Below, piece by piece: positions 13,431-24,900 of a stretch of DNA of 64,000 nucleotides (position 1 is its first letter; each line of letters begins with the position of its first letter). Position numbers and translations under genes: made by a program. The stretch is from Leptoclinus maculatus. Taxonomy: Eukaryota > Chordata > Actinopteri > Perciformes > Stichaeidae. The stretch is taken from positions 3,084,601-3,148,600 of the forward strand of contig JAVDOI010000011.1 in the NCBI GenBank assembly GCA_032191485.1, read 5' to 3'. The notes beneath the pieces were generated by a model, which was not told the origin of the DNA, ran no database searches, and saw only the letters and a list, made by a program, of their open reading frames with translations.

Positions 13431-15369
13431 ACTACAGAAGCCCACATTATTAATGCAAAATCACTTTCTGACTTTCGTTTATTTCACTTTTTTCCAAGGT
13501 ATTATTCGAAAAGAACCCATAATTATGCTTTTAATTGTGTTTTCGATTATGGTGTTTATTTATTGTAATTTTAAAAGATACATATTTATCCTATAAGATG
13601 TAGTAACATGTCTTTGTTGTAGAACTTGACCGAGAAAAGAGGAAAATCTCAAAATGAGGTCTGAAGAAAAACCTGAAGAACAATTTAGTGGATTCTCCTT
13701 TCAATAACATGTTCAACCCTGTATCTTATTTTATAAAAGGCTGTATCGTCGTCCTTATTCAAATATTTAGTTTAATTTTCAGAAAAACAAAAACAGGATT
13801 TTATGTTATTTTCTAAAAAGCTAATGCATGTCAGAAGGACTCGTGTTCGCATGACAATCCTTCGTTTATACGCTGTGTGTCTCTGACGCTCCTCAACGAC
13901 TATTCTGCATCAATGTAACGTCCCTTTAATATCTGCGATACATATTCATTCTTTAGTATTTCTGGACACATTTCTCTCTCTGGAAACGTGTCTCGTGATC
14001 TCACAGTCTTCTCAGAAGCTCGGTCAAATTAAAACTCCCGCAGAAAATGTCTCATTTAAATTCTCACCTTGATCTCTCTAGTGACTGGTAATGGTTCGAG
14101 AAGAGCTGACGCCTAAAAAAACAAACCATCAAGCTCCATTCTCACTGTCCGCAACCTGTTTGCTGAGTAATGCCCGATAAATTAGACGACATTGTAAAGA
14201 ACAAAAACAAGCAAACAGAAAATAGAGAAGATGTTTTTGCAGCAGGCAGAATCATCAGTTAATAATAGAAAATGCATGCAAGGCAGGACGCTGCAGCCTT
14301 ACTTACTCTGTGTGCTGAGTTGAGTCTCCGCAGTTTAATTACAAACCCTAATTCCCAATCGCAGATAGTGTCAAAAAATCTGCGACTATTTCTCAGAGAT
14401 TCCCTTTAACAAGTGGAAACTTAGTGTCCTCCTGCACCATTTTATACATGATGAGCCGTCAGTAATGGGATTATTAAACAAAAACGTTTCAGGCGCTGGC
14501 GTTAACCTTTTTTAATGCCTAATTAGGTTTTGCAAAGAAATAATTAGATTCTACAGTGCTTACACTGCCTATATTTTCAAATGGCATCTGCAGCAAACAC
14601 ATCATCCTGCGACACTCGTGCCAATAATCTGCGGATGTATGCGCTACAGCTGCAGTCAGATGTAAGATTTTAAAACATGTTGCGACCAAATAAGGTGCAC
14701 TTAAAGCTAAAATAATCATCCGACGCAGGCTACAGGCAAACCTGCAGGAACATGGTAGTCTGGTCGAGTACGCCCTCTGGTGGTAGTCTGCAAAATAACA
14801 TTTATATTCACCATTGAGGCATGACATCATTTGGATATTCGACAGATCTGTTATTTTGATTTTCTAATAAAATACCTGAAAGCCAAATAATCTTTATTCA
14901 CGCAGTATAGTTCTCGATTGGTGCCAAACCTAAAAAGAAAAAAGTCAGTTTGTTCTCTAAAATTGTCTTGTTCTTTTTAAGCTTCCATTTTTATAATAAA
15001 AAAAACAAGCCAATCTCTACCACATATCTTTAAATCGCATGTATGCCTATACAGCACAATGTAACAATAATTGTATCTCCTGTTCCTTATATATGTTCTA
15101 TAAATAAATAAAGATTTAAAAACAAACTAAAGATACATTCTTAATTTCTGCTGTGGCTAGTTTATGGATTTAGTTTAAATTCTAAATCCCACTTGTGTTG
15201 TTTTCTTAAACGAGGAACTAATCTGTCTGCTGTGTGTTTGTCTAATCCTTTATTCCGTATATTTTATTCTTGTCTCTATTTAAAACAATGCAAATGAGAG
15301 AAAAATGTACTAAACTAAATTACACATTGAAATTCAGGTATACTTGTTAGCACATCCATACCTCATTAA

Positions 15370-15690
15370 TCAGATTTAGAATCAGCTTTATTGGCATACA
15401 AGGAGTTTGACTCTGGTTTCCAGACGCTCACAGTGTGTTTACATACAATACAGGAAGATACACATTGACATACAGCTACAACAGTGTCAACAAAGCTAAA
15501 CAGGGACAAGCAAACATAAACTAATAACAGTGTCCAGTCAAGTAAGTGAAAAATAGATACATATAACCTTTACAAACAACAAGGTTACAACAAAATACAT
15601 GACTGTTTACAAGTCAAACTGTTACTAAACTGAGTATACAGAGTTACAAAAAGTGCAAAAGTGCAAAGAGTGCTGGAATGAATAGAGGAC
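15370..15690. mobile_element. probable 3' tail of a teleost LINE-type element
   Basis: It opens with TTTAGAATCAGCTTTATTGG followed by CATACAAGGAGTTTGACTCT. This is a phrase typical of widespread fish retroelement tails, normally the antisense of the 3' end. It continues with a degenerate AT/CA-rich body to about 15690. No reverse-transcriptase frame remains. The class assignment is from memory. Confidence 0.5.
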
Positions 15691-15932
15691 AGATAATACG
15701 TTATTTATATAGATACAGTAAATGGTTTAGTAACTACAGCCCTCTTGGACTTACTTGTGACAATAATACATAATATTTCAATATTGTTTTTGCTTAATTT
15801 ACATATTATAGTGTAATTTGTATAATTAGAGCAAAAATAGGGGACGTCTTGTTCCAGGTCATTTGTTTTTCCGCTAGCGGGCAGTGTTGCCCAATGATCC
15901 AAGAAAACGATCCAGGAACTCTCGTTCTCAAA

Positions 15933-15942
15933 TCTCGCGAGA
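15933..15942. promoter_or_regulatory. tmem33: TCTCGCGAGA promoter palindrome upstream of tmem33
   Basis: An exact copy of the TCTCGCGAGA core-promoter palindrome, which is enriched near start sites of CpG-type housekeeping promoters. It lies about 140 bp upstream of the inferred end of the noncoding first exon (16082), which is compatible with a dispersed TATA-less start between about 15950 and 16060. The motif is seen directly; its role here is inferred. Confidence 0.6.
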
Positions 15943-15959
15943 GGCACTTTCTCTTTTCC

Positions 15960-16082
15960 TCCTCGCTCCCTATGCACGCTCTCAGAAGGTCAGCTGATCA
16001 TTTACTTCATTCAGTGTGGTGAACAAGCAGCCTGTCACTCTTAAGCTAGCACACAACGTAACTGTTCGACGCTATAACGCTG
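15960..16082 (+). other. tmem33: inferred noncoding first exon of tmem33
   Basis: A CpG-containing stretch ends at a strong donor (CTG|GTAAGC after 16082). The ATG exon has its own acceptor (CCCCAATAG, exon from about 17064), so transcription must start further upstream. This is the best donor near the CpG-rich promoter. The exact start site cannot be read from sequence. Confidence 0.45.
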
Positions 16083-16222
16083 GTAAGCTGTGTCTATTGT
16101 TCGCACTCTAACGTTATATATATATAAACTATCAAACAGGAGTATTCAGTCTGTGCGATCTCCTTTTAGAGATTTTACGCTAGTAAACGGTCTTTTACGT
16201 TAGTAAACGTCGCGAGGTAATA

Positions 16223-16304
16223 GCTAACGTTAGCGGAGGGCTTAGCTCGAATGCTAGTAACGATGGTAACGGAGAATATTCTAGAGGCACCTGCTAACGT
16301 TAGC
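16223..16304. repeat. two GCTAACGTTAGC palindromes
   Basis: The 12-bp perfect palindrome GCTAACGTTAGC occurs at 16223-16234 and 16293-16304, just downstream of the tmem33 start region. A third exact copy is at 21729-21740 in the 5' region of bbs7. Confidence 0.7.
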
Positions 16305-16599
16305 TGGCGTCGCGTTAGCATTAATAAACCACCGACAGACGTCTTAACTGACTGTTTACAGACGTTGGTCTGTACTGATCTGGTTTGCAACAGTCCTCTA
16401 TTTATTTTAAGTAACGTTAAGTCATTACTCACCCAAACAAGCCAAGGCTAGTTGTGCTAGCTCAATCGAGCTAGCGTTATAGCTCCAACAATATTATACA
16501 CATAATAGTCCATTAGCTTAGATAGTAACCGTTCATATGTTTTGTATATAACAATGTTAATTACTAAAGAAAATATTAAAGCTGTGAAGTAATTCTTGT

Positions 16600-16736
16600 G
16601 AAGTATAAAGTACAATATTCTGCTCTGAAATGCTAGTTATTGGAGTAAGAGTAGATAATAGAATAGAAAAGACTCAAGTAAACTACAGAACCTAAGAGTA
16701 CTGTACTTGAGTCAATGTATATTTCACCACTGCCAT
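16600..16736. repeat. fragment of teleost 'ACTTAAGTA' hAT-like repeat
   Basis: The sequence ends in GTATATTTCACCACTG, equivalent to the CACCACTG terminus of the family. Before that come TACTGTACTTGAGTC phrases. It is a terminal fragment in tmem33 intron 1. Confidence 0.5.
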
Positions 16737-17084
16737 AAATATAATTTGTTTATTGACAGAAAAGTGATTATAAATTATTTTGATGAGGAATTGTTTCAGT
16801 CATTGTTTAAGCAAGAAGTCAAACATTGTCTGATTCCAGCTTCTTAACTTTGAGGAGTTGGTGCTTCTCTTTCTCAAGTGTGATAGTCTGGTTATACAAA
16901 CACTCAAATTGAATATGTCCCTTTTTTCCTGATGGAAAGATAATCGTCTAAGAGAACAATCTGTAGTTGCAGCAGCCTAGGAAAGGTTTTAAGTAGTTAC
17001 TTGTGACTCCTGTTGGCGTGACTTGTCAAATTGCTTCATGATGTAATGTTTTTCCCCAATAGAGCAACACACACACTCCCAAAG

Positions 17085-19531
17085 ATGGCTGACACAAACG
17101 AACAAAGTCCTCCTCCTCCTCCTCCTCCTCCCCAGCTAGGACCTCTGGTAAGTGTTTGATCCACACACACTTACACCTTCCAACTATGTCCTACCTTGTA
17201 AGATGCACTCTGCTGATTCTACAGACAAAGATACTCGTCATAAGGAATACTACTCAGCCTACACAAACAGTTGGTGTCCCAGCATTTTGCATCCAACACG
17301 AGCACAGTTACCACTGCACTCTACACCCTTCACTCATGATGACACAGGTTCAACTTTTATCAGCCCAAAACTCCTGACTGTATTTTCTTTTCTCCACAGC
17401 AATTTTTAATGAGCAACAAGCTGGAAACTGCAATGTGGCTTTCACGACTCTTCACAGTCTACTGCTCCGTAATGTTTATTCTACCAATTTTGGGGTGAGT
17501 ACGATCAGTGACGGTGCACACCATCAACACACTGCTTTCTCCCTACCCTCCTTTCTCTCAGCCATGGATTAATGTCAGAATATTTGTGTATTTCAGACCC
17601 TATGCAGCAGCTAACTTCTATCAGCGAGCCTTGTTAGCGAACGCCCTCACCAGCGCCCTCCGCTTGCATCAAAGGCTTCCACGCTTTCAGCTGAGCAGAG
17701 CTTTCCTGGCCCAGGCTCTTCAGGAGGATAGCTGTCATTACTTGCTCTACTCACTCATCCTGGTCAACTCCTACCCCATCACAAGTATCCTTTCACCTAC
17801 TAATGTTGGGAGAAGATGCGTGGATGCACTCTGCGCACTCAGTGGTTGTGATTAGTCTCATGATGATCCCATGTTTTAATCATTAAAACGTATATTAATC
17901 CAAAAATATGCAACTCTCATAACTGCACCAAATCACTGTGGGTGTGGGTTTCTCTGTCTTTTTATGTTAATCCTTAACTTTTGTGTCCAGTGAGCATCTT
18001 CCCAGTCTTCCTCTTCTCTGTGCTTCACGCAACCACCTACACAAAGAAAGTCCTGGATGTGAGTATGAAGCAGCAGTCATCCGCTCTGACATTTTCAATG
18101 TTAGAGCGTCTGTTCGCTTCTGTACTGTGATGTATTTCACAGTGAAACAGAAACTGTTGCCTCAACACACACAACTCCCTCACCTGTTGTGAGATGCAGG
18201 AGGACGACGAAGGATAGTTGAAAGGGTAACTTTCTGCATACAATACCCGCGCTGCAGTGATACAGAGCTTTTTGAAAATCGGCAAAGAATTCCCTTGAAT
18301 GACTTGGACATCAGCCACATTGTTTTGGAAATGAAATATGTGTGTTTTTCACATTTATATCCAAACACGCATCTCTTCCTATCTCTCTCCATATTACTCT
18401 GTTAGCCACTACAATCCACAAACGGGGAACTGCATTTGTTACCGGTGCAGCTAGCTACTACTATACTCTGTGCCTCACTGAAACCTTCGACTAACTGCCG
18501 CTTTGTTGTCTCGTCTGCTTCTGATGTTCTAATGTTTGCAGTCCGTGGGCCCCAGCAGCCTGATGTTCGTCAGAAACCTGCTGGACAAACTTACGTCCAA
18601 TCAGCAGAACATCCTGAAGTTCATCGCCTGCAACGAGATCTTCTTGATGCCAGCGACTGTTTTTATGCTCTTCAGGTAAAAAGCGTTTCTTTCTTTAGTT
18701 CTTTTTTTATTGTCGAGACATTGCAGATCCTGGATGACGATATGGTAGAAGTAGCGATTATGTTCTTAGACAGTTTTCTGCTTTTCGATCTGCTTACCGA
18801 TCTTGTGTTGCCAAAGATACCCGGGAGAGATTATGAGGAACAAAACCAACCAGTTTTCCGTGTTGTCAAACCCCTTAAAGAACACACTGAAGTTGCCTTT
18901 TAGATTTGAATCTAGAAGTGCAAGAAAATGCAATCCTGGAAATCACAGTTACCAAATTACCCCCATGAGTCAGCTTTATTGAATAAGCTACAATTGTGTA
19001 ACGTCAGTTTTCACTTTATCTTTTTAACAGTGGACAGGGAAGCTTGCTGCTGCCTTTCATTTACTACCGATTCCTCACCCTCCGCTACACATCCAGAAGA
19101 AACCCATACTGCCGGTAAGATGATGAATAATACAATCATTTGTGTTCGGGTATTTATGTCGATGATAATCTACAACAAGTTAGTCAATACTGCCGAATCA
19201 GGGGTGAAGAAACCCTGAACGTTTCTGTATAATTCTCAAAGTGTTTGGCTGCTGTTTACCTGCAGATATGTTTGAAGGTAATTCAGAAACAGTGTCGCAG
19301 ATTGTTTGTCCATGAGAGCGCACTGTATGTCCTGTCAAAGCCAGTGTTGGTCACACTACATGTGTTAAACAAAGTATTAAACAAATCTGTTTCCACCCCA
19401 GCACCTTGTTCACAGAGCTGCGAATCCTTCTGGAGCACTTCATCATGAAGCCTGTTTGCCCCGCCTTCTTCAGGAAGATGTGCCTCAGCAGCATCGCCTT
19501 CATCAGCCGCCTCGCCCCCACGGTCGCCTGA
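17085..19531 (+). CDS. tmem33: transmembrane protein 33 (TMEM33 / Pom33 family)
   Basis: ER and nuclear-envelope membrane protein related to yeast Pom33/Per33. The family is reported to act in ER tubule shaping with reticulons and in the PERK/IRE1 stress response. Coding exons: 17085-17147, 17400-17494, 17597-17784, 17991-18058, 18542-18675, 19031-19114 and 19402-19531. All junctions are GT-AG and all frames join, giving 253 residues (human 247). Recognisable segments are MSNKLETAMWLSRLFTVYCS (residues 25-44, in TM1), FYQRALLANALTSALRLHQR, a hydrophobic stretch near residues 95-125, NQQNILKFIACNEIFLMPAT and the C-terminal ISRLAPTV. The N-terminus is variable in the family and here has eight consecutive prolines encoded by a CCT run. 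The ATG context AAAGATGG is favourable. A signal peptide is not expected. Confidence 0.95.
17109..17132 (+). repeat. tmem33: (CCT)n coding microsatellite in tmem33
   Basis: Seven CCT codons and one CCC encode residues 9-16 (polyproline). The run lies in the family's poorly conserved N-terminus, so length variation should be tolerated. Confidence 0.85.
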
Positions 19532-20494
19532 TTTTAAAACTACGTAGAGGTTCTGTTTTCTTTCCGTTTTTTGGGTTTTCCACCATTTAAGATGTGACTT
19601 AAACTTTGATGAGGACAGACATTGCCATCAACAGAAGGACCTGTTTTTTGAATGTCAACTTTACAGCCTCTGCTCCTCCAACTTCTCTGTATATTTGAGT
19701 ACAGTTGAAGAGCAGCCAGTAATGCACTGAAGTCTCATGGTGATGTTTCTTTTCCCATCTTCTTAATGTGACCTCATTCAAGCGGTGGACACCCCTCACT
19801 CTGTTACGTTCACTGAATGCAGCACAGCAGACATCAACTGTGATCTGTACGTACCGGCTGTTTTTGTTTTTTCCTTTTTATGTCCTTATTTATTCATGAA
19901 AATCACTTATTCTATGATAAAAACATTAACATTCTGAGATTAGTAACTTAAATGAAATGTGCTTATACATAACTAATGTTCTTTTTTTTAACATGGTCAT
20001 GTTGTGCTTGGATAGATGGAGGATGGGGTTTGTTTGTTTTTATGTGGTCCAATTTCTTTCTTTCTTTTTTTATGTGCAAAGCATCCAGTGCTCTGATTTG
20101 TTTAACTGCCTGAATTAAAATGTATTCTATCAATGCCATCAACACACCCTTTTAACAACTTGCAAAGATCAATGTATGTATGATGTCAAAATAGCTGTTG
20201 AATTGAGAAACAAGATATCTGCTGTATTTTATAGACTATTTTAAGATACCAGACATTTTGCTGTAGGACTCATATTTGAGGAAGTTGCACAATGCCTGTC
20301 ATGTTTTAAATGCATATTTCACCTTGTTGATCACTTTGAAAGCTGTTTTGACTTTGCTTCATCTATTTGTTGCTTTGTAGTTTCCATGCTTAACGCATGC
20401 TCTCATCGTTGTTTCTGCCATGTTAAATGTGTTTATTTGCCTCCAGACAAACCACATTTTTATGACAAGAACAAAATGATCTCTTAATTAAACC

Positions 20495-20500
20495 AATAAA
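20495..20500 (+). terminator. tmem33: tmem33 polyadenylation signal
   Basis: A canonical AATAAA about 960 nt after the tmem33 stop codon. The intervening T-rich DNA has no other gene, which fits a single long 3' UTR. Confidence 0.6.
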
Positions 20501-20697
20501 ATATGAAAAGATAGGAATGTGGTTTGAGTTTATAATTTGGTTAGATTTCTCTAGTTGATCTTGGCCTTACAATCAACATCTGAAATGAATGAACCATTTT
20601 GCATAAAATCATAAATATGAAATACAAATTTCTATGCTGACAATGTGTATTGATCCAAATATCTACTGAGTGAGGAAGAAACACTACTTTATTATTG

Positions 20698-20860
20698 TGT
20701 AGTACACTACACTTATACTACATAAATACTACACTACTACAACACACACTACTACACTACACACTATACTACTACACACACTCACTACTACTACACACTA
20801 CTACACTACACACACTACTACTACAAACACACCACTACACACACTACTACTACACACGGT
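20698..20860. repeat. ACTAC/ACACT low-complexity array
   Basis: An imperfect array of CTACTACACACTA-type units between tmem33 and bbs7. There is no fixed period over the whole tract, and it looks like a decayed compound microsatellite. Confidence 0.75.
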
Positions 20861-20869
20861 ACTGCACTT

Positions 20870-21430
20870 AAGGTTGTTTTTTAAACTTTACCAGCTTTCA
20901 ATTCCAGCTTTCATCAGTGGATGGATTTATAATGTTAAGTGTTTTTTTCTTTAATTATCTTATAGAATAGTGTGAACCCCATATTACATTTTGCATACAT
21001 TTAGGTACACGATGCATCTAGTGGCCACTGTTCAGTACACAATCTCCAATACAACTGCCATGAAGTACTTTTAAGTGTTTGTGACACTGTCATGTTAATT
21101 AAACATGTTTTAGCATTGAGGTAGTGAGTAGTAGTGTTGTACTGGACTGCATTATATTCAGAGGTGTTTCTAATAGTATGCTCACCTCATGGTTGGGATT
21201 AGGGGGATAAAGAATTTGTCCAGTTTAAGACATTAATAAATAATTAATTTTATTATGAATAATAATTAATAAATATATGGCCAATGATTACACAAATGTA
21301 AATACTGTATTTTAATTCAAACATTTACCACAATGTCATTAAAAACTGAACATCGTAAAAGCAAAGCTGTTGTATTGAGTTACATTAAATACAAAAGCTC
21401 AGAACCGACTAAAAGAGTGTCATTGATAGC
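20870..21430. other. tmem33-bbs7 intergenic DNA
   Basis: AT-rich DNA with no recognised gene. It ends at the CCAAT-bearing bbs7 promoter. Confidence 0.6.
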
Positions 21431-21433
21431 CAA

Positions 21434-21475
21434 CCAATCAGGACACGGCTACGATCTCATTCAGTCTCGTCCAAT
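21434..21475 (+). promoter_or_regulatory. bbs7: two CCAAT boxes of the bbs7 promoter
   Basis: CCAAT occurs at 21434-21438 (in AACCAATCAG, a good NF-Y-type context) and again at 21471-21475 (in TCCAATGGCG). Both lie shortly upstream of the X-box and no TATA box is evident. Confidence 0.55.
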
Positions 21476-21502
21476 GGCGTCGCGGCTTGTTACTGCTGCA
21501 GC

Positions 21503-21517
21503 GTTGCCATTGACAAC
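21503..21517. promoter_or_regulatory. bbs7: RFX X-box of the bbs7 promoter
   Basis: GTTGCC-ATT-GACAAC fits the ciliary-gene X-box consensus RYYNYY-N(1-3)-RRNRAC at every specified position. RFX factors bind such sites in front of many ciliary genes, including BBS genes. It lies about 400 bp upstream of the bbs7 ATG and about 30 bp downstream of a CCAAT box, in the expected promoter window. Binding is inferred. Confidence 0.75.
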
Positions 21518-21914
21518 GGGTGCTGCGTTGATCCGCTCCTGAAGTGTTTAAGAGAACTGAGCATAACTACCGCTAGTATCCGCGTTAAAAGAGGTTTATA
21601 GTCGATTTAACAATATTATATATGTATAGTTTTGCTGTTGCTAGGTAGATGTAGTTAAAGATGATGTATTCTTTACTAAAGTGGACAGTTGGCGTGCGAG
21701 TAAATCGTGTTAGCCAATTAGCTTGCTAGCTAACGTTAGCACACCGAGCTAATCTCCTCGCTTTAGATAATCTCCAGTCTCTCTGTTCACCGTTACTTTA
21801 AATTGTGGATGACATTAGGTGGACTGTAACTGGTGGTCTCTGCGGTATTATGACTGGATAACCTGACGTTACTTTTTAATGTTCTAAGATAAAAACATCC
21901 AGTGGAGAAAGAAG

Positions 21915-24900
21915 ATGGAAATCCACCTCAATCGAGTTGATTACATCCAGGTAACAGCAGAGTACTTTAGTCTTTTATTCCGACATTTACTGTCAGATCC
22001 ACTGCTATCACCAGATCTGTTGGTCCTTAGTCAGTTTGACAGAACAAGTCTCCATTGCTGTGCTTTTTCTCATGTTATTATATATTTCTTGCTTTGTTTT
22101 ATGTAACTATAAGCACAAATACATAGCTAAAAAAACTAGAACAAGCAAATCAATAGTATAAATACGCTGCATTTAAAAGACGAAACAAAAGCAAGCAAAA
22201 AAAGTTATGGATGTAATTTACTTGAAAGTCACAGCAAACAATAATGTTTTACTCCCTGATTTAAATGAGCTGAGGTGATGGGTCTGCAGGCTTGGTAATG
22301 TAAATCAGATATGTACATGGACTCAAACTGTTTAGTGCTTTAAAGACAAGTAAGTAAGTAGTAAACATCTGTTTCGCTAAGTCACCATTGAAGTAGTCTA
22401 GCCTGCTGAAAAATATATGCATGAACAAATTTATCTGTCTTGTTTCGACAGAAATCCTTTAATTCCTGCAATGTTTTCCAAGATGTTTCCCTCAAGGAAC
22501 TTTTGTCAATGTGTGTAACACAATTTCTCCTGCTTTGTCCTCACAGGTTGGTGTGACATCCCAGAAAACTATGAGGCTGCTTCCAGCTTTGGGGAAAAAG
22601 GCAACTCAAAAGGTATGAATCTGTCAGAGCCAAGGGCGTAGGTTTGGTCTCAGCATTGGTAGGGACACTGCCAGTACCCCCCCCCCACGCGTGAAACCCG
22701 TTACGCGTGAAACCCGTTACGCGTGAAACCCGTTACGCGTGGAAACCCGTTACGCGTGGAAACCGTTACGCGTGGAACCCGTTACGCGTGGAACCCGTTA
22801 CGCGTGGAACCCGTTACGCTTGGAACCCGTTACGCGTGGAACCAGTTACGCCTGGAATCTGTTACGCGTGGAACCAGTTACACCTGGAATCTGTTACGCG
22901 TGGAACCAGTTACGCGTGAAACCCGTTATGCGTGAAACCCGTGGAACCCGTTACGCGTGGAACCCGTTACGCGTGGAACCCGTTACGCGTGGAACCCGTT
23001 ACGCGTGGAACCCGTTACGCGTGGAATCCAGTTACGCGTGGAACCTGTTACGCGTGGAACCTGTTACGCGTGGAACCTGTTACGCGTGGAACCTGTTACG
23101 CGTGGAACCTGTTACGCGTGGAACCTGTTACGCGTGCAAACGGTTACGCGTGGAAACGGTTACGCGTGGAACCCGTTACGCGTGGAACCCGTTACGCGTG
23201 CAAACGGTTACGCGTGCAAACGGTTACGCGTGGAAACGGTTACGCATCGAATCCGTTACGCGTGGAACCCGTTACGCGTGGAACCCGTCACGCGTGGAAA
23301 CCGTTACGCTTGGAACCCGTTACGCGTGGAACCAGTTACACCTGGAATCTGTTACGCGTGGAACCAGTTACGCGTGAAACCCGTTATGCGTGAAACCCGT
23401 GGAACCCGTTACGCGTGGAACCCGTTACGCGTGGAACCCGTTACGCGTGGAACCCGTTACGCGTGGAATCCAGTTACGCGTGGAACCTGTTACGCGTGGA
23501 ACCTGTTACGCGTGGAACCTGTTACGCGTGGAACCTGTTACGCGTGGAACCTGTTACGCGTGCAAACGGTTACGCGTGGAAACGGTTACGCGTGGAACCC
23601 GTTACGCGTGGAACCCGTTACGCGTGCAAACGGTTACGCGTGCAAACGGTTACGCGTGGAAACGGTTACGCATCGAATCCGTTACGCGTGGAACCCGTTA
23701 CGCGTGGAAACCCGTTACGCGTGGAAACCGTTACGCGTGGAACCCGTTACGCGTGGAACCCGTTACGCGTGGAACCCGTTACGCTTGGAACCCGTTACGC
23801 GTGGAACCAGTTACGCCTGGAATCTGTTACGCGTGGAACCAGTTACACCTGGAATCTGTTACGCGTGGAACCAGTTACGCGTGAAACCCGTTATGCGTGA
23901 AACCCGTGGAACCCGTTACGCGTGGAACCCGTTACGCGTGGAACCCGTTACGCGTGGAACCCGTTACGCGTGGAACCCGTTACGCGTGGAATCCAGTTAC
24001 GCGTGGAACCTGTTACGCGTGGAACCTGTTACGCGTGGAACCTGTTACGCGTGGAACCTGTTACGCGTGGAACCTGTTACGCGTGGAACCTGTTACGCGT
24101 GCAAACGGTTACGCGTGGAAACGGTTACGCGTGGAACCCGTTACGCGTGGAACCCGTTACGCGTGCAAACGGTTACGCGTGCAAACGGTTACGCGTGGAA
24201 ACGGTTACGCATCGAATCCGTTACGCGTGGAACCCGTTACGCGTGGAACCCGTCACGCGTGGAAACCGTTACGCTTGGAACCCGTTACGCGTGGAACCAG
24301 TTACACCTGGAATCTGTTACGCGTGGAACCAGTTACGCGTGAAACCCGTTATGCGTGAAACCCGTGGAACCCGTTACGCGTGGAACCCGTTACGCGTGGA
24401 ACCCGTTACGCGTGGAACCCGTTACGCGTGGAATCCAGTTACGCGTGGAACCTGTTACGCGTGGAACCTGTTACGCGTGGAACCTGTTACGCGTGGAACC
24501 TGTTACGCGTGGAACCTGTTACGCGTGCAAACGGTTACGCGTGGAAACGGTTACGCGTGGAACCCGTTACGCGTGGAACCCGTTACGCGTGCAAACGGTT
24601 ACGCGTGCAAACGGTTACGCGTGGAAACGGTTACGCATCGAATCCGTTACGCGTGGAACCCGTTACGCGTGGAACCCGTTACGCGTGGAACCCGTCACGC
24701 GTCAAATCCGTTACGCGTGGAAACTGTTATGCGTGGAACCAGTTACGCGTGGAACCCGTGGAAAATAGAACCCGTTACATGTGGAATCCGTTCCGCTTGG
24801 AATCCGTTATGCATGGAACGAGTTACGTATGGAATCCGTTACGCACGGAACCTGTTCCGCACGGAACCTGTTCCGCACGGAACCTGTTCCGCACGGAACC

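Larger units (their letters stand above)
1..15900. other. gene-free left flank, AT-rich noncoding DNA
   Basis: No reading frame here shows a protein family I recognise, and none has convincing splice-linked neighbours. Most of the sequence is AT-rich. Several patches are compositionally balanced and non-repetitive (about 2830-3060, 4360-4570, 5100-5460, 5840-6900, 8200-8700, 9240-9900, 10620-10820 and 11190-11430) and look like candidate conserved noncoding elements, but this cannot be tested without alignment. In human, TMEM33 lies near the developmental regulator PHOX2B, so this flank could hold long-range enhancers; that is inference only. An AATAAA near 345 could end a gene lying further left. 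Confidence 0.55.

Noticed and set aside
18436..18903. 155-codon frame across tmem33 exon 5
   Set aside because: It reads exon 5 in the wrong frame and runs into intron; the true frame joins by GT-AG to the TMEM33 sequence.
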